A stretch of 54,270 nucleotides of DNA, taken from positions 1-54,270 of the forward strand of contig NZ_MVIF01000028.1 of assembly GCF_002086675.1 (NCBI RefSeq). The letters run 5' to 3'. The notes under the pieces are model-generated. The model was not told where the DNA came from and did no database searches. It saw nothing but the letters and a program-made list of their open reading frames with translations. This DNA comes from Mycobacterium persicum. Lineage in GTDB: Bacteria > Actinomycetota > Actinomycetes > Mycobacteriales > Mycobacteriaceae. Within the stretch, counting starts at the first letter, position 1, and each line of letters begins with the position of its first letter. Positions 38,213 to 47,541 of the stretch are shown piece by piece. The position numbers were made by a program, and so were the translations under genes.

Positions 38213-39628
38213 TCAGGTGGCCAACCGGGAAGGCCGCCGGTTTTGCTTCGCGCGGGTCTGTTTGCGTGCCAGGGCGCGGGCCAGCAGCCGGGCGACGCCG
38301 AGTTCGATGCCGCGGGCGAGTTCGTCGACGTCGGGCGTGGCGTCGTAATCGGCGGTAATGCCGAACACCAGGGTGTCGACATAGGTGAGCATGCCGATGA
38401 CCGTGCGCAGGTGCATCGCGATCGGCGGTACCGGCAGCAGCTCTTCCACCGGGCGGCCCAGGACCTGCAGCCGCTGGCGGGGGCCCGGCACATTGGTCGC
38501 CAGCGTGACCACGCTGCGCTGCGGCAGCCGCGCCAGTAGCCGAACCGTCCACGCGCTCAACACGAACGGCACGACGTTGGCCAGCGCGACAAAGGCGCTC
38601 GCCGCCTGGCGCTCGCCGCTGCCTTTCAGCCTGTCCAAGCGGGTGTGCACCGACCGTAACCGCTTCACCGGGTCTTCCTGCTCCACCGGTAACGACGGCA
38701 GCATCGCCGACACGCGAATATCGGTGCGGTCCATGGCATCCGGCGTGCGCACCGATACCGGGATCAGCGTACGTAGCGAGTTGCGCCGCGGCTTCTCACC
38801 GCGACGCAGCAGGACCGCCCGATAGCTATCGGTGATGGCGGCCAGTGCCACGTCGTTGAGTGTGACGCCGAAGACCTCGCACACCGTTTCGACATCTTTG
38901 AGCGACACTCGCGCCGCGCTGTAACGGCGCATGTTCGTCACCGAGCCGCGCAGCGACGAGTTTGCGGCGGGAGCGAGTAGGCCGGCAACGAATTCGGCAG
39001 CGCCTTTGGCGGTGTGCGCGGCCGCGCCGGTGGTGGCCACCGATGCGCGCCACAGTCCGCCGGCCCAGCTCAGTGGGTTGAGGCTGAGCCCGGCCGGGTT
39101 GCCGATCGACGTCGGCGGTTCTTTGGCGGCGCGGATGTCGGTCGCGAACGTCGCGGCCGGACCCGTATCGGCGATGTTGGCCAACATCCGCATGGCGGCA
39201 ATCCCGTCGGCGATGCAATGGTGGATCTTGATCAGCGCCGCCCACCGCCGTTCCGGCAGGCCTTCGATGATCCAGCACTCCCACAAGGGGTGGTCGCGAT
39301 CGAGCCGGCGCTCCATGAGATCGGCGATGGTCCGGAACAAGGCGGCATCGTCACCGGGCCGCGGCAATGCCGCCCACCGCACATGGTGGGTGATGTCGAA
39401 GTTGGCGTCGTCGACCCATTCCGGCGCCGCGAGTTCCAACGGATGCTTGTGTACCAACTGCGTCAACCGGGGGATGGTTCGCATCCGCTCCGACAGTGTC
39501 TCGACGAGTTCGTCTCGCCCGGGGCTGGGTCCGTCGATGACGGCCAGCGCGCCGATGGCCAGGCTTACGTGCCTGTCGGCGTCCTCTGCCTCCAGGAAAC
39601 TGGCCTCCATGGTCGTCAGCTGTTCCAC
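38213..39628 (-). CDS. WS/DGAT family diacylglycerol O-acyltransferase (Tgs1-like)
   Basis: This 471-residue enzyme has the catalytic motif IHHCIADGIA (about residue 134). Its N-terminus, VEQLTTMEASFLEAED then DRHVSLAIGALAVI, is very close to M. tuberculosis Tgs1 (Rv3130c). Further Tgs1-like stretches are RRYSAARVSL, NDVALAAIT and TLATNVPGP. The GTG at 39628 gives the family start; the upstream extension is not conserved. A DosR-like box lies 62 bases upstream. Tgs1 is the main hypoxic triacylglycerol synthase in M. tuberculosis; I cannot say whether this is the orthologue or a paralogue. Confidence 0.9.
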   Translation of the reverse strand: MEQLTTMEASFLEAEDADRHVSLAIGALAVIDGPSPGRDELVETLSERMRTIPRLTQLVHKHPLELAAPEWVDDANFDITHHVRWAALPRPGDDAALFRTIADLMERRLDRDHPLWECWIIEGLPERRWAALIKIHHCIADGIAAMRMLANIADTGPAATFATDIRAAKEPPTSIGNPAGLSLNPLSWAGGLWRASVATTGAAAHTAKGAAEFVAGLLAPAANSSLRGSVTNMRRYSAARVSLKDVETVCEVFGVTLNDVALAAITDSYRAVLLRRGEKPRRNSLRTLIPVSVRTPDAMDRTDIRVSAMLPSLPVEQEDPVKRLRSVHTRLDRLKGSGERQAASAFVALANVVPFVLSAWTVRLLARLPQRSVVTLATNVPGPRQRLQVLGRPVEELLPVPPIAMHLRTVIGMLTYVDTLVFGITADYDATPDVDELARGIELGVARLLARALARKQTRAKQNRRPSRLAT

Positions 39629-39689
39629 CGCCAGCCACCTCCGATCCCCATCGATCGGCATCACTATCCGCGGGACGGCACCGAGGGCA

Positions 39690-39709
39690 ATAGTGCCGTT
39701 AGTCCCCAA
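39690..39709 (-). promoter_or_regulatory. DosR-like box upstream of the Tgs1-like gene
   Basis: The right half TTAGTCCCCAA is a perfect match to the DosR half-site; the left half is weak. It is 62 bases upstream of the GTG at 39628. Confidence 0.55.
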
Positions 39710-39772
39710 GGACTAGTGCCGGACTTCCCAACCTGGTCGAATCATCGCCACTCGCTCCGGCGAACGGCGCGT

Positions 39773-40039
39773 TCAGTGGATCGGGACCGGTGACTCGTCC
39801 GCCACGTCGGACAACTCACGAGGCGCGATGCCCACGTACCTCATGATGCGATCCAGAACGATGTTGGACAGATCGCCGTCGTCGGCAACCCGGCCGAGGC
39901 CGCGCCGTCGCAGGAAAGTGTCCAGGCGCCGATCGGGCGACCAGCCGGCGTAGATGGTGTCGACGTAGCGTGAGCGCAAGAATTCCCAGGCGAGACCATC
40001 GACGTCGGAATCGGTCAATAATGGTGGTTCGCCACGCAT
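39773..40039 (-). CDS. Small conserved hypothetical protein
   Basis: This 88-residue protein has regular mycobacterial codon usage and an ATG at 40039. It begins MRGEPPLLTDSDVDGLAWEFL and contains a helical, arginine-rich middle (RRLDTFLRRRGLGRV) and an acidic end. No domain recognised. It is divergent from the SRPBCC gene, with a DosR-like box in the shared region, suggesting dormancy control. Confidence 0.68.
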   Translation of the reverse strand: MRGEPPLLTDSDVDGLAWEFLRSRYVDTIYAGWSPDRRLDTFLRRRGLGRVADDGDLSNIVLDRIMRYVGIAPRELSDVADESPVPIH

Positions 40040-40121
40040 AGCCGTCCTAATCCTTGCTGAGCCACGACCGCAGCCAAGTTACGTGGACCAAGTCATCATT
40101 TCGTCACACTCATGTTGCGGA

Positions 40122-40141
40122 ATAGGGTCTAAAGTCACCTG
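40122..40141. promoter_or_regulatory. DosR-like box in a divergent promoter region
   Basis: GGGTCTAAAGTCACC matches the DosR core at all but two positions. It lies 83 bases from the start of the minus-strand hypothetical gene (40039) and 75 bases from the plus-strand SRPBCC gene (40216). Confidence 0.5.
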
Positions 40142-40215
40142 TCCGGTATGTCGGCTTGTGCGCCAAGGACCATAGACCCTGGTGAACGACCCCTGGCGGG
40201 CCGCAGACTGGCGCT

Positions 40216-40878
40216 ATGGCCAAGACGATGAAACGGATTGCCGGGGTGGGGGCCTCGCTGGCAGTGTTGTACGCCGCGCGCCGGTACTACCGCAACTGGG
40301 GTACCACCAAGCAGGAAGCCCGGATGCTGCTGCCCGGCGACAGCTTGGTCAGCGACCCGGCCACCCAAACGACCGAAGCGCTCAACATCGACGCCCCGGC
40401 CGCTGCCGTGTGGCCGTGGTTGGTGCAAATGGGTCAGGACCGCGGTGGCTTCTACGGTGGTGAAGGGCTGAAAAATCTAGCCGGGCTTGGCCACAACGAC
40501 GCCGATCGAGTTCACCCGGAATGGCAACAGCTCGGGGTGGGCGATGTGGTGCGGCTGGCTCCCGAAGGCTGGATGGGCCTGCCCGACGGGGTGACTTTGC
40601 GTGTCGCCGAAATCGTGCCCGACAAATACCTCGTGCTCAATGCGACCCGACCGGACCTGCGCTGGAATGCGGTGTGGTCTTTTCACCTGCAGCCGCATTG
40701 GGAGGATCGCGTGCGGCTCCTCACCCGCGCCCGGATTGCGCTGCGCCGCCCCGGCGAAGTGTTCGCCCTGGAACTGGCCAGGCCGTTGATCTCGCTGGGC
40801 ACCCGAGGACTGCTGCTCGGTGTCAAGCACCGGGTTGAGCGGCTGCCGCTGCCGCAACCCACCGCGCCCGGTTGCTGA
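40216..40878 (+). CDS. SRPBCC family protein
   Basis: This 220-residue protein begins with a short hydrophobic N-terminal segment. A START/Bet v 1-like domain follows, with the entry strand EALNIDAPAAAVWPWLVQMG and the buried segment GGFYGGEGLKNLAGL. The family binds hydrophobic ligands. Ligand unknown. The ATG at 40216 is chosen; a possible membrane anchor lies at residues 8-20. A DosR-like box is 75 bases upstream. It ends convergently with the hspX remnant. Confidence 0.8.
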   Translation: MAKTMKRIAGVGASLAVLYAARRYYRNWGTTKQEARMLLPGDSLVSDPATQTTEALNIDAPAAAVWPWLVQMGQDRGGFYGGEGLKNLAGLGHNDADRVHPEWQQLGVGDVVRLAPEGWMGLPDGVTLRVAEIVPDKYLVLNATRPDLRWNAVWSFHLQPHWEDRVRLLTRARIALRRPGEVFALELARPLISLGTRGLLLGVKHRVERLPLPQPTAPGC

Positions 40879-40953
40879 GATTCGCTGCGGATACCCGGTG
40901 TGACAGCGCGATGTTGCGGGTCCGAGCACAGTGCCCGGGCCCGCAACGCTTGG

Positions 40954-41199
40954 CTAATTGGTCGCAACCTGGATGTGCTTTGCGGGCTTGGCGGGCTCCG
41001 AAACCCGAACGGAGACGGTCAGGATGCCCTCGTCGTAAGTGGCCTTGATGTCGTCCTCGTCGGCACCCTCCGGTAGTGAGACCGTGCGAACGAACGAGCC
41101 GTAGGAGAACTCCGACCGAGCCCGAAGTCCCCACTCGACGCGTCGACCGAGCTTCTCGCGTCGCCACGCGGGGCCATTGATCCGCGACCAGAAGGTCAA
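40954..41199 (-). pseudogene. hspX: Remnant of the alpha-crystallin gene hspX (Hsp20), 5' part lost
   Basis: Residues 28-81 match the C-terminal third of M. tuberculosis HspX/Acr (Rv2031c): SEF-YGSFVRTVSLP, GADEDDIKATYD, GILTVSV and a final KHIQV-TN. The preceding 27 residues (MTFWSRINGPAWRREK...) are not Hsp20-like, and the N-terminal two thirds are absent from all frames nearby. The remaining piece ends the crystallin domain and cannot fold alone as a chaperone. The break lies near 41118. A chimeric short protein could still be made, but the gene is best read as decayed. Confidence 0.83.
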
Positions 41200-41271
41200 A
41201 CGACCCTAGTGTCCGCCGCAGCGTCGGCTTACGTTCGGTAGTAGGCGAATCGAACTCGAGGAGAGGATGCG

Positions 41272-41703
41272 ATGACCACCGCCCGCGACATCATCAACGC
41301 CGGCGTGACATGCATCGGTGAGCACGAGACGTTGACTGCCGCTGCCCAACACATGCGTGAGCGCGACGTCGGCGCGCTGCCAATCTGCGGAGACGCCGAC
41401 CGGCTCCATGGAATCCTCACCGATCGTGACATCGTGATCAAAGGCATTGCGACGGGGCTCGATCCGAACACCTCTACCGCTGGTCAGCTGGTGCACGATC
41501 ACATTCACCACGTCGGCGTCAACCCAACCATCCCGGCGACGCTCAACGTCATGGAAGAGCATCAGGTCCGCCGTCTTCCGGTCGTAGAAGAGCACCGCCT
41601 GGTGGGCATCGTCACCGCAGCGGACATCGCCCGGCACCTGCCCGAGCACTCCATCGCCCAGTTCGTCAAGGCGATCTGCGCGCCGATGGCCATCACCAGC
41701 TAG
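41272..41703 (+). CDS. hrp1: Hypoxic response protein 1, tandem CBS domain protein
   Basis: This 143-residue protein is nearly collinear with M. tuberculosis Hrp1 (Rv2626c): MTTARDI-NAGVTC, the CBS1 core GALPICGD-DRLHGILTDRDIV, the CBS2 core VMEEHQVRRLPV and the end ARHLPEH. Two cysteines at conserved positions (14 and 39) can form the structural disulfide. It is secreted and DosR-induced in M. tuberculosis. GAGGAGA upstream of the ATG supports the start. It is followed by Rv2625c- and Rv2624c-like genes in the same orientation, as in M. tuberculosis. Confidence 0.95.
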   Translation: MTTARDIINAGVTCIGEHETLTAAAQHMRERDVGALPICGDADRLHGILTDRDIVIKGIATGLDPNTSTAGQLVHDHIHHVGVNPTIPATLNVMEEHQVRRLPVVEEHRLVGIVTAADIARHLPEHSIAQFVKAICAPMAITS

Positions 41704-41751
41704 CGACGTCGGCGGCCCGGGCCTGGTCCGCCAGTTTCGGAGGTTATCGAC

Positions 41752-42906
41752 GTGCACGACGAGATCCCACTGGGACGGATCGCCGGGTTTTCGGTGAAGG
41801 TCCACTGGAGCGTGCTGGTCATCCTGTGGTTGTTCACCTGGAGCTTGGCCACCACATTGCCCGGTACGGTCAAAGGTTATGCGCCCGTGGCATATTGGCT
41901 CGCCGGCGCGGGTGGAGCAGCGGTTCTGCTGGCGTCGCTGCTGGCCCATGAACTCGCGCACGCCATCGTCGCTCGCCGTTGCGGGGTACCCGTCGAGAAC
42001 GTGACCCTGTGGCTGTTCGGCGGAGTGACCACGCTGGGCGGTGAAGCCAAGACACCCAGGGCCGCGTTCCGGATCGCGTTCGCCGGCCCGGCCACCAGCC
42101 TGGCGCTGTCCGCGACATTCGGCACCCTGGCCGTCGCGCTCACCGTCATACGGACCCCGTCGATCGCGATCAGCGTCGCCTGGTGGCTGGCGGGGGTCAA
42201 TCTGCTGCTGGGTCTGTTCAATCTGTTGCCGGGCGCGCCGCTGGACGGCGGCCGGCTGGTCCGGGCCTATCTCTGGCGCCGTCACGGTGACATCGTGCGC
42301 GCCGGAATCGGGGCGGCGCGCGCCGGACGCGTCGTCGCGCTCGTCTTGATCGCGTTGGGCCTGGCCGAGTTTGTGGCCGGCGGCCTGGTCGGCGGCGTCT
42401 GGTTGGCCTTCATCGGCTGGTTCATCTTCGCCGCCGCTCGGGAGGAGGAAACCCGGATTTCGACCCGGCAGCTGTTCGCCGGCGTCACGGTCGCGGACGC
42501 GATGACCCCCCGGCCGCATACCGCGCCCGGGTGGATCACCGTCGAGGAATTCATCCAGCGTTATGTGCTCGGCGACCGCCACTCGGCCTACCCGGTTGCC
42601 GAGCAGGACGGATCGATCATGGGTTTGGTCACGCTACGGCAGTTGCGGGAGCTGCCACCCGCCCGCCGCGGCACCACCAGCGTGCGCGACATCGCCGTGC
42701 CACTGCAGGAGGTGCCGACCGCGGCACCCCGGGAGCCGCTGAGCGCGCTGCTCGAGCAGATGGCGCCGGCCGGCCCCCGTAGCCGCGCCCTGGTCGTCGA
42801 CGCCGGCGCGGTGGTCGGCATCGTCACGGCCAGCGACATCGCGCGGCTTGTCGACGTCTACCGGCTCGCCCAGCCCCAGCCGGCCAGCCAGTGGGACCAG
42901 AAGTGA
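41752..42906 (+). CDS. Site-2 protease family M50 metallopeptidase with CBS domains (Rv2625c-like)
   Basis: This 384-residue membrane protein has the zinc motif [14 protein letters not shown] (HExxH near residue 67) and a second metal site [13 protein letters not shown] (about 160-172). Several transmembrane helices lie between residues 20 and 230. Two CBS motifs follow in the cytosolic tail (about 245-375). It would cleave substrates inside the membrane, possibly controlled by nucleotide binding to the CBS domains. It is close to M. tuberculosis Rv2625c, a DosR regulon gene. The GTG start at 41752 is 48 bases after hrp1. Confidence 0.92.
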   Translation: MHDEIPLGRIAGFSVKVHWSVLVILWLFTWSLATTLPGTVKGYAPVAYWLAGAGGAAVLLASLLAHELAHAIVARRCGVPVENVTLWLFGGVTTLGGEAKTPRAAFRIAFAGPATSLALSATFGTLAVALTVIRTPSIAISVAWWLAGVNLLLGLFNLLPGAPLDGGRLVRAYLWRRHGDIVRAGIGAARAGRVVALVLIALGLAEFVAGGLVGGVWLAFIGWFIFAAAREEETRISTRQLFAGVTVADAMTPRPHTAPGWITVEEFIQRYVLGDRHSAYPVAEQDGSIMGLVTLRQLRELPPARRGTTSVRDIAVPLQEVPTAAPREPLSALLEQMAPAGPRSRALVVDAGAVVGIVTASDIARLVDVYRLAQPQPASQWDQK

Positions 42907-42970
42907 CGAGAAGTAGTGCCGCGCAGGGTTATTCGACAGGGTGCCGGGATAAAGACAGAGGAGAACGGAC

Positions 42971-43765
42971 ATGAAACCGGTCGTTGTCGGGGTCGACGGT
43001 TCGCCGGCGGCGATCACGGCCGCCTTATGGGGTGCCGACGAGGCCCTCAGCGCAGCCGTGCCGCTACGCCTGATCTCGGTCATCAAGACCACGCATCCCT
43101 CCCCGGAAGACTACGAAGGTGACCTGCGGCATGCCGAAACGTCTTTGCTGACAGCGCAAGTCGCGGTGGCGGCCACTGGCAAGCAGGTCAAGGTCGAGAC
43201 CGACACCCCTCGCGGCCCGGCCGCGGCGGTTCTCGTCGAGGCCTCCCGCGATGCCGAACTGGTCTGTGTCGGATCCACCGGGATGCGGCGCTACGCTCGC
43301 TCGATTCTGGGTTCGACGGCAACCGAGCTCGCCGAAAAAGCGCACTGCCCGGTCGCGGTGATCCGATCGGATGCGGATCAGCCGCCGCCGGATATCAACT
43401 GGATTGTGGTGCGCATGACCGACGCGCCTGACAACGACGCCGTCGTCGAGCAGGCGGCCCGGGAAGCGCTGCTGCGGCAAGCACCCATACTCGCGCTGGG
43501 CGGGCGGCCGGAGGAACTCACCGAAACCCCGGACGGCGACTTCGAACGCCGGGTGCACGATTGGCACCAGCGCCATCCCGACGTGCGGGTCTACCCGGTC
43601 ACCACCCAAGCGGGCATCGCGCGCTTCCTGGCCGAGCACCGCGAGCGGGTACTGCTCGCCGTGATCGGAGCGGCCGAGGCCGGTCAGCTGGCGCGGCTGG
43701 TTGGCCCGTCGGGACATCCCGTTTTCCGGCACCCGGAATGCTCGGTGCTGGTGGTCCGCGACTGA
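42971..43765 (+). CDS. Universal stress protein (Rv2624c-like)
   Basis: This 264-residue protein has a tandem Usp-type fold. The N-terminal domain starts VVVGVDGSPAA and carries the ATP-binding pattern CVGSTGMRRYARSILGSTA (G-2x-G-9x-G(S/T)). The C-terminal domain is degenerate and lacks this motif. It corresponds to DosR-regulated Rv2624c and follows the Rv2625c-like gene by 64 bases, with an AGGAGAA ribosome binding site. Confidence 0.9.
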   Translation: MKPVVVGVDGSPAAITAALWGADEALSAAVPLRLISVIKTTHPSPEDYEGDLRHAETSLLTAQVAVAATGKQVKVETDTPRGPAAAVLVEASRDAELVCVGSTGMRRYARSILGSTATELAEKAHCPVAVIRSDADQPPPDINWIVVRMTDAPDNDAVVEQAAREALLRQAPILALGGRPEELTETPDGDFERRVHDWHQRHPDVRVYPVTTQAGIARFLAEHRERVLLAVIGAAEAGQLARLVGPSGHPVFRHPECSVLVVRD

Positions 43766-43789
43766 GCCCGCGGGCCGATCTGGCTTGGC

Positions 43790-45067
43790 CGCACACGCCG
43801 GGCGCTGCGGGACAGGGGAATTACGGGCCTGGGCGGGCCCGATAACCCATGTGTTGCCGGCGGCGGGTGACGAGGTATCGGCGGCTGTCGCGCAACTCGT
43901 TGGCGCATATGGCCAGGAATACCAGGCCGTCGTCGCGCAGGCCGCCGCGTTTCACAACCAATTCGTCCAGGCGCTGGCCGGTGCGAGCAGCGTTTACGCG
44001 CAAGCGGACGCCGCCAACGCGGCCCTGCTGTTTCGGCCGTCGAACGCGCTAACGCAATCAGCGCCGATCCCGAGTCAACGCCGCCTACATCCAGCCCAGC
44101 TTCTCGGGGGCCATCGACCAACCCTTGTACACACCCGAGCAATTCTGGCCGTGGGACAAACTCACCTTCGGCCAATCAGTCGCCGAGGGTGTGACGCTGC
44201 TGAACAACGCGATCAATACGACATTGAGCAACCCGGAAAATAGCGCCTCGTTTTCGGTTACTCGCAGAGCTCCACGGTGGCCACCAATGAAACAAGCGCT
44301 CTGATGGCGATGGGTTCGCCCGATCAAGACCGGCTGTCCTTCATGCTGATGGCTAACCCCAATAACCCCAACCGCGGGATCCTGGCGCGTCTGCCGGGCT
44401 TCTACATCCCCATTCTGGATGTGCCTTTCAACGGTGCGACACCACCGAATTCACCTTACCCGACAACCATTTACACGGCCCAATACGACGGCATCGGGAA
44501 TGCTCCGCAGTACCCACTCAATGCCATGTCGACCCTCAACGGCTTCATGGGCCCGTTTTACATCCACGGCCAATATCCTGACTTCACGTCCCCACAGGTT
44601 GCTAACGCAGTTCGCTTGCCGACGTCTCCGGGCTATACCGGCAACACCGAGTACTACATGATCCTGACTCAGATCTGCCGCTGCTGCAGCCGATTCGTGA
44701 CATTCCCTTTATCGGTCCTCCGATCGCCGACATATTCCAGCCCAATGTGCGGGTGCTCGTCGATTTGGGCTATTCGTCCTACGGGCCCGGGCTCAGCTAT
44801 GCGGATATTCCGACTCCTGCCGCGTTTGTTATCGGTACCCAACCCCTTCACCGTCATTCCCTATCTGGCGTCAGGGGCCGTGCAAGGACCCCAAGCCCGT
44901 CGGTGGATATTGGTTTGTTGCCACAGTCCTATACGCCGAACGCCTACCGGTATCTTCCGTCCATCAACCCGGGAGTGAATTTCTTCCTGGGTCAGCCGAC
45001 GGTGACAGTGCTATCTGTGCTGGGTGGTGCGGTCGGGGACGTGCTGGAGCTGATTCCGCCGGCGTGA
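43790..45067 (+). pseudogene. PE family protein with PE-PPE domain, N-terminus lost and frameshifted
   Basis: The second half of a PE domain is readable from about 43850: LPAAGDEVSAAVAQL, YGQEYQAVVAQAAAFHNQFVQAL and YAQADAANAALL. After frameshifts, PE-PPE hydrolase-domain pieces follow in two other frames: LPGFYIPILDVPFNG, TIYTAQYDGIGNAPQYPLNAM and LVDLGYSSYGPGLSYADIPTP, ending GAVGDVLELIPPA at 45067. The PE start MSxVxA is missing and at least two to three frame changes are needed. It lies between homologues of Rv2624c and Rv2623, which are neighbours in M. tuberculosis. Confidence 0.83.
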
Positions 45068-45081
45068 ATTGACCAACCGAC

Positions 45082-45975
45082 TTAATCGGGCGATTCGCGT
45101 GCCACGATCACCGGTACCTGTGCCAGCTGCGCGACCGCTTCCCCGACGGAGCCCACCGACATGCCGGCGAACCCGCCGCGGCCCCGGCTGCCGACGACCA
45201 CCAGCTGGGCTTGTCCGGACTTGTCGACGAGCTGGCGCGCCGGCTGATCCTGCACGACGATCCGGGTTACCGCCACATCCGGATACTGTTCCTGCCAACC
45301 CGCCAAGCGCTCGGCCAGCACCTGTTCGGCCATCGATTGTGTTGCCGGCCAATCGATTCCGGGCCACTCCGAGATGTCGATATCGCTCCATGCATGCAGG
45401 CCCACCAACCCGACGCGCCGGCGTGTGGCCTCGTCGAATGCGAACGCGGTAGCCAGTTCGGAGGCCGACGAGCCGTCGATGCCCACCAGTACCGGCGCTT
45501 GACCGCGGTGCGCCGCCGACGGGTCGTCGTCGTGGACGATCACGACCGGACAGTGCGCGTAGCGCAACACGGCGGAGCTGACCGAGCCCAGCAGCCGGCC
45601 GGGCCATCGTCGGCCGCCCAGGCAACCCGTGACCACCATTTCCGCGTCTTTGGACAGGTCGACCAACGCGGGAACGGCAGCCGACCCCAGGATTTCGGTG
45701 TGTACGCCGGCGGGACCTCCACCCTGAGTCGCTTCGTCGACGACTTTGAGCGCCTCGTCGACCAGTCGGCGTCCACGATCCTGTTGCCATTGCGCCAGAC
45801 CCGCCGGCATGGGCATCTTCAGCCGGGTCGACACTTCGGGGGACACTGCGTGCACCAATGTGAGTGGAATATTTCGTAGCTCGGCATCGCGGGCCGCCCA
45901 CTGCACCGCCAGCCGGGCGGATGGTGACTCGTCGATGCCGACGACAATTCCCAGAGGTGCGTTGCGCGATGACAT
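45082..45975 (-). CDS. Universal stress protein, Rv2623/TB31.7-like
   Basis: This 297-residue tandem Usp protein is the same length as M. tuberculosis Rv2623. Both domains have ATP-binding motifs: GCLGGRRWPGRLLGSVS in the first and GSRGRGGFAGMSVGSVG in the second. Stretches such as LTLVHAVSPEV and DWPATQSMAEQVLAERLAGWQE are almost identical to Rv2623, which slows growth in persistence and binds ATP. A clear DosR-like box lies 54 bases upstream. It is convergent with the Rv2624c-like gene, as in M. tuberculosis, with the PE pseudogene between them. Confidence 0.94.
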   Translation of the reverse strand: MSSRNAPLGIVVGIDESPSARLAVQWAARDAELRNIPLTLVHAVSPEVSTRLKMPMPAGLAQWQQDRGRRLVDEALKVVDEATQGGGPAGVHTEILGSAAVPALVDLSKDAEMVVTGCLGGRRWPGRLLGSVSSAVLRYAHCPVVIVHDDDPSAAHRGQAPVLVGIDGSSASELATAFAFDEATRRRVGLVGLHAWSDIDISEWPGIDWPATQSMAEQVLAERLAGWQEQYPDVAVTRIVVQDQPARQLVDKSGQAQLVVVGSRGRGGFAGMSVGSVGEAVAQLAQVPVIVARESPD

Positions 45976-46028
45976 GACCCGACGCTATCGGCGGCCTCCC
46001 GGCCGGGTCAGAGCCGTTTGTCACCAGC

Positions 46029-46048
46029 GTGCGGGCATAAGTCCCGGA
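46029..46048 (-). promoter_or_regulatory. DosR-like box upstream of the Rv2623-like gene
   Basis: The right half TAAGTCCCGGA and the left half GTGCGGGC together match about 15 of 20 consensus positions. It is centred about 63 bases upstream of the ATG at 45975. This is one of the better boxes in the window. Confidence 0.6.
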
Positions 46049-46058
46049 CCTTCAGCGA

Positions 46059-46892
46059 TCAGATGCTCGATGTGGCGGGTTTAGAGGCGATGATCGCCAC
46101 GGCGGCCAACCGCTCCCGATGCTTGCGGAATGTGTTGCGCATCACCAGCACTCGCTTACGCGCGGCCGGTTGGGTGAGGACGTTCTTGGCAAAGCGCAGC
46201 GCACCGAACAGGCCTTCGTCGGCGATCAGCCGGCGCGGCTGCAACAGTGCCATCGGGGCGGTCGCGACGTGCTCGACAACCAGGCCGTGTCCGGCCAGCA
46301 GCTGGGACCATTCGGCAATGGTGAGCGGACGCGCGTTGACCTTGATCGCCCGTGCCAGCGACTGCCTGACCTCGGTGCTGACGTCGTCGGGCACGTCGTC
46401 GGGCGTCAGGGCCAGCTCGTGGATGGCGTAGCGGCCCCGCGGGCGCAGCACCCGCGCCGCTTCGGCGACGATCGCATGCTTGGCGGCATCCCCCTGCATG
46501 GTCAACATCGCCTCGCCGATCACCACATCGACGCTGGCGTCGGGCAATCCGGTATCGGAGGCGTCGGTGACCCGCACGTCGCCCGGGTTTCCGTGATCGT
46601 GTAGCACCCCGCGAACTAGGTTGGCGGCATCGGGGTCGCCTTCGGCGCCGACGTACGACCGCGGGTGCCGGACCAGTATTTCGGCGGCGGTCCGGCCCAG
46701 GCCCGGAGCCAGCTCGAGCACGTCGGCGTCACTGACGTTGGCGCGGGCCAGCAGGGTGCGGGTCAGCTCCACGCCACCAGGCCGTAGCACTCGTTTGCCC
46801 AGCCGGGCCAGCAGCCAGTGCCCCTGCAGATGATCCTCGTCGCGATTCGACTGGGGCAGTGGCCGCTCGCAGCCTTCTGGTTCGTCCGCCAT
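46059..46892 (-). CDS. Class I SAM-dependent methyltransferase
   Basis: This 277-residue methyltransferase has motif I VLELAPGLGRTAAEIL (about residue 58), an acidic motif II YVGAEGDP and post-motif VDVVIGEAMLTM. Its N-terminal region (LLARLGKRVLRPGG) is typical of small-molecule methyltransferases. Substrate unknown. The ATG at 46892 shares its first base region with the stop of the DUF2249-cupin gene (one-base overlap), so the two are translated together. Confidence 0.84.
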   Translation of the reverse strand: MADEPEGCERPLPQSNRDEDHLQGHWLLARLGKRVLRPGGVELTRTLLARANVSDADVLELAPGLGRTAAEILVRHPRSYVGAEGDPDAANLVRGVLHDHGNPGDVRVTDASDTGLPDASVDVVIGEAMLTMQGDAAKHAIVAEAARVLRPRGRYAIHELALTPDDVPDDVSTEVRQSLARAIKVNARPLTIAEWSQLLAGHGLVVEHVATAPMALLQPRRLIADEGLFGALRFAKNVLTQPAARKRVLVMRNTFRKHRERLAAVAIIASKPATSSI

Positions 46893-47488
46893 CAGCTGCC
46901 TTGGGGCGCAGCGGGTTCCAAGGCCAGCGCCTGGCGCCGCTGATGCACGGTGAGATATCGCAAGCCCTCTGGGCCGGCAGTGAACTGCCGGCGCGAGCGT
47001 CGTGGCAGCCAGAGCAGTGCGCCCGGATGCAGGTTGATGGTGCCCTCCTCGGTGTTCAGCCGGCCGCTGCCAGACACTACATGGACCAAGACGTCGAGAT
47101 CGGGTCCAGTATGCATGCCGATTCCGCCGTCGGGCGGCAGCGCGACGAAGTTGGAGTCCAGATCACGCTCCCGGATCTCCAACTTCCATGCTGCTCCGGT
47201 CACGTCGGCGTGGTCGGCGTAATCGTTGGTGTCGGCCAGGATCCGAGGCAGTGGCGTGGTGGTCAGCTTGCTGATCCGGATGCGCCACACCTCGGGACCT
47301 TTTTCGAGGTATTCCCAGCCGTAGCTGCCGGGGTGTTCGGTGTCGAACTCGGCGCGCAGATGCTTGGGGTCGTGGTTGTTGACCAGAACGAACGAACCGC
47401 CGGTGGGCAGTGCGGCGTAGCTGGCGAAAATCCTCGGATGCTTGTCTGGTTTACGTAGTTGTCTCACGTCAAGTTCGTTGTCGGCCAT
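46892..47488 (-). CDS. DUF2249-cupin fusion protein
   Basis: This 198-residue protein starts with a DUF2249 domain: LDVRQLRKPDKHPRIF, then GGSFVLVNNHDPKHL and GWEYLEKGPEVWRIRI. A C-terminal cupin has HTGPDLDVLVHVVSGSG and LHPGALLWLP. DUF2249 proteins occur with hemerythrin and NO/redox genes. The ATG at 47488 is chosen because GATGGGAA precedes it and the earlier ATG at 47506 leaves no room for a ribosome binding site. It is divergent from fdxA over a 53-base region with a strong dyad. Confidence 0.84.
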   Translation of the reverse strand: MADNELDVRQLRKPDKHPRIFASYAALPTGGSFVLVNNHDPKHLRAEFDTEHPGSYGWEYLEKGPEVWRIRISKLTTTPLPRILADTNDYADHADVTGAAWKLEIRERDLDSNFVALPPDGGIGMHTGPDLDVLVHVVSGSGRLNTEEGTINLHPGALLWLPRRSRRQFTAGPEGLRYLTVHQRRQALALEPAAPQGS

Positions 47489-47510
47489 AGGTTTCCCATC
47501 ATCCATAGTT

Positions 47511-47532
47511 TTTACAAATACATTTGTGTAAA
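47511..47532. promoter_or_regulatory. Imperfect 22-base palindrome between DUF2249-cupin and fdxA
   Basis: The dyad runs TTTACAAA...TTGTGTAAA; nine of eleven base pairs are symmetric. It fills most of the 53-base divergent promoter region and would control both genes. The winged-helix regulator encoded just downstream of fdxA is the likely binder. Confidence 0.55.
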
Positions 47533-47541
47533 CTCTAGCGC

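Noticed and set aside
41201..41220. Possible DosR box upstream of hrp1
   Set aside because: Only about half of the consensus positions match (ACCCTAGTGTCC); too weak to list although hrp1 is DosR-controlled in M. tuberculosis.
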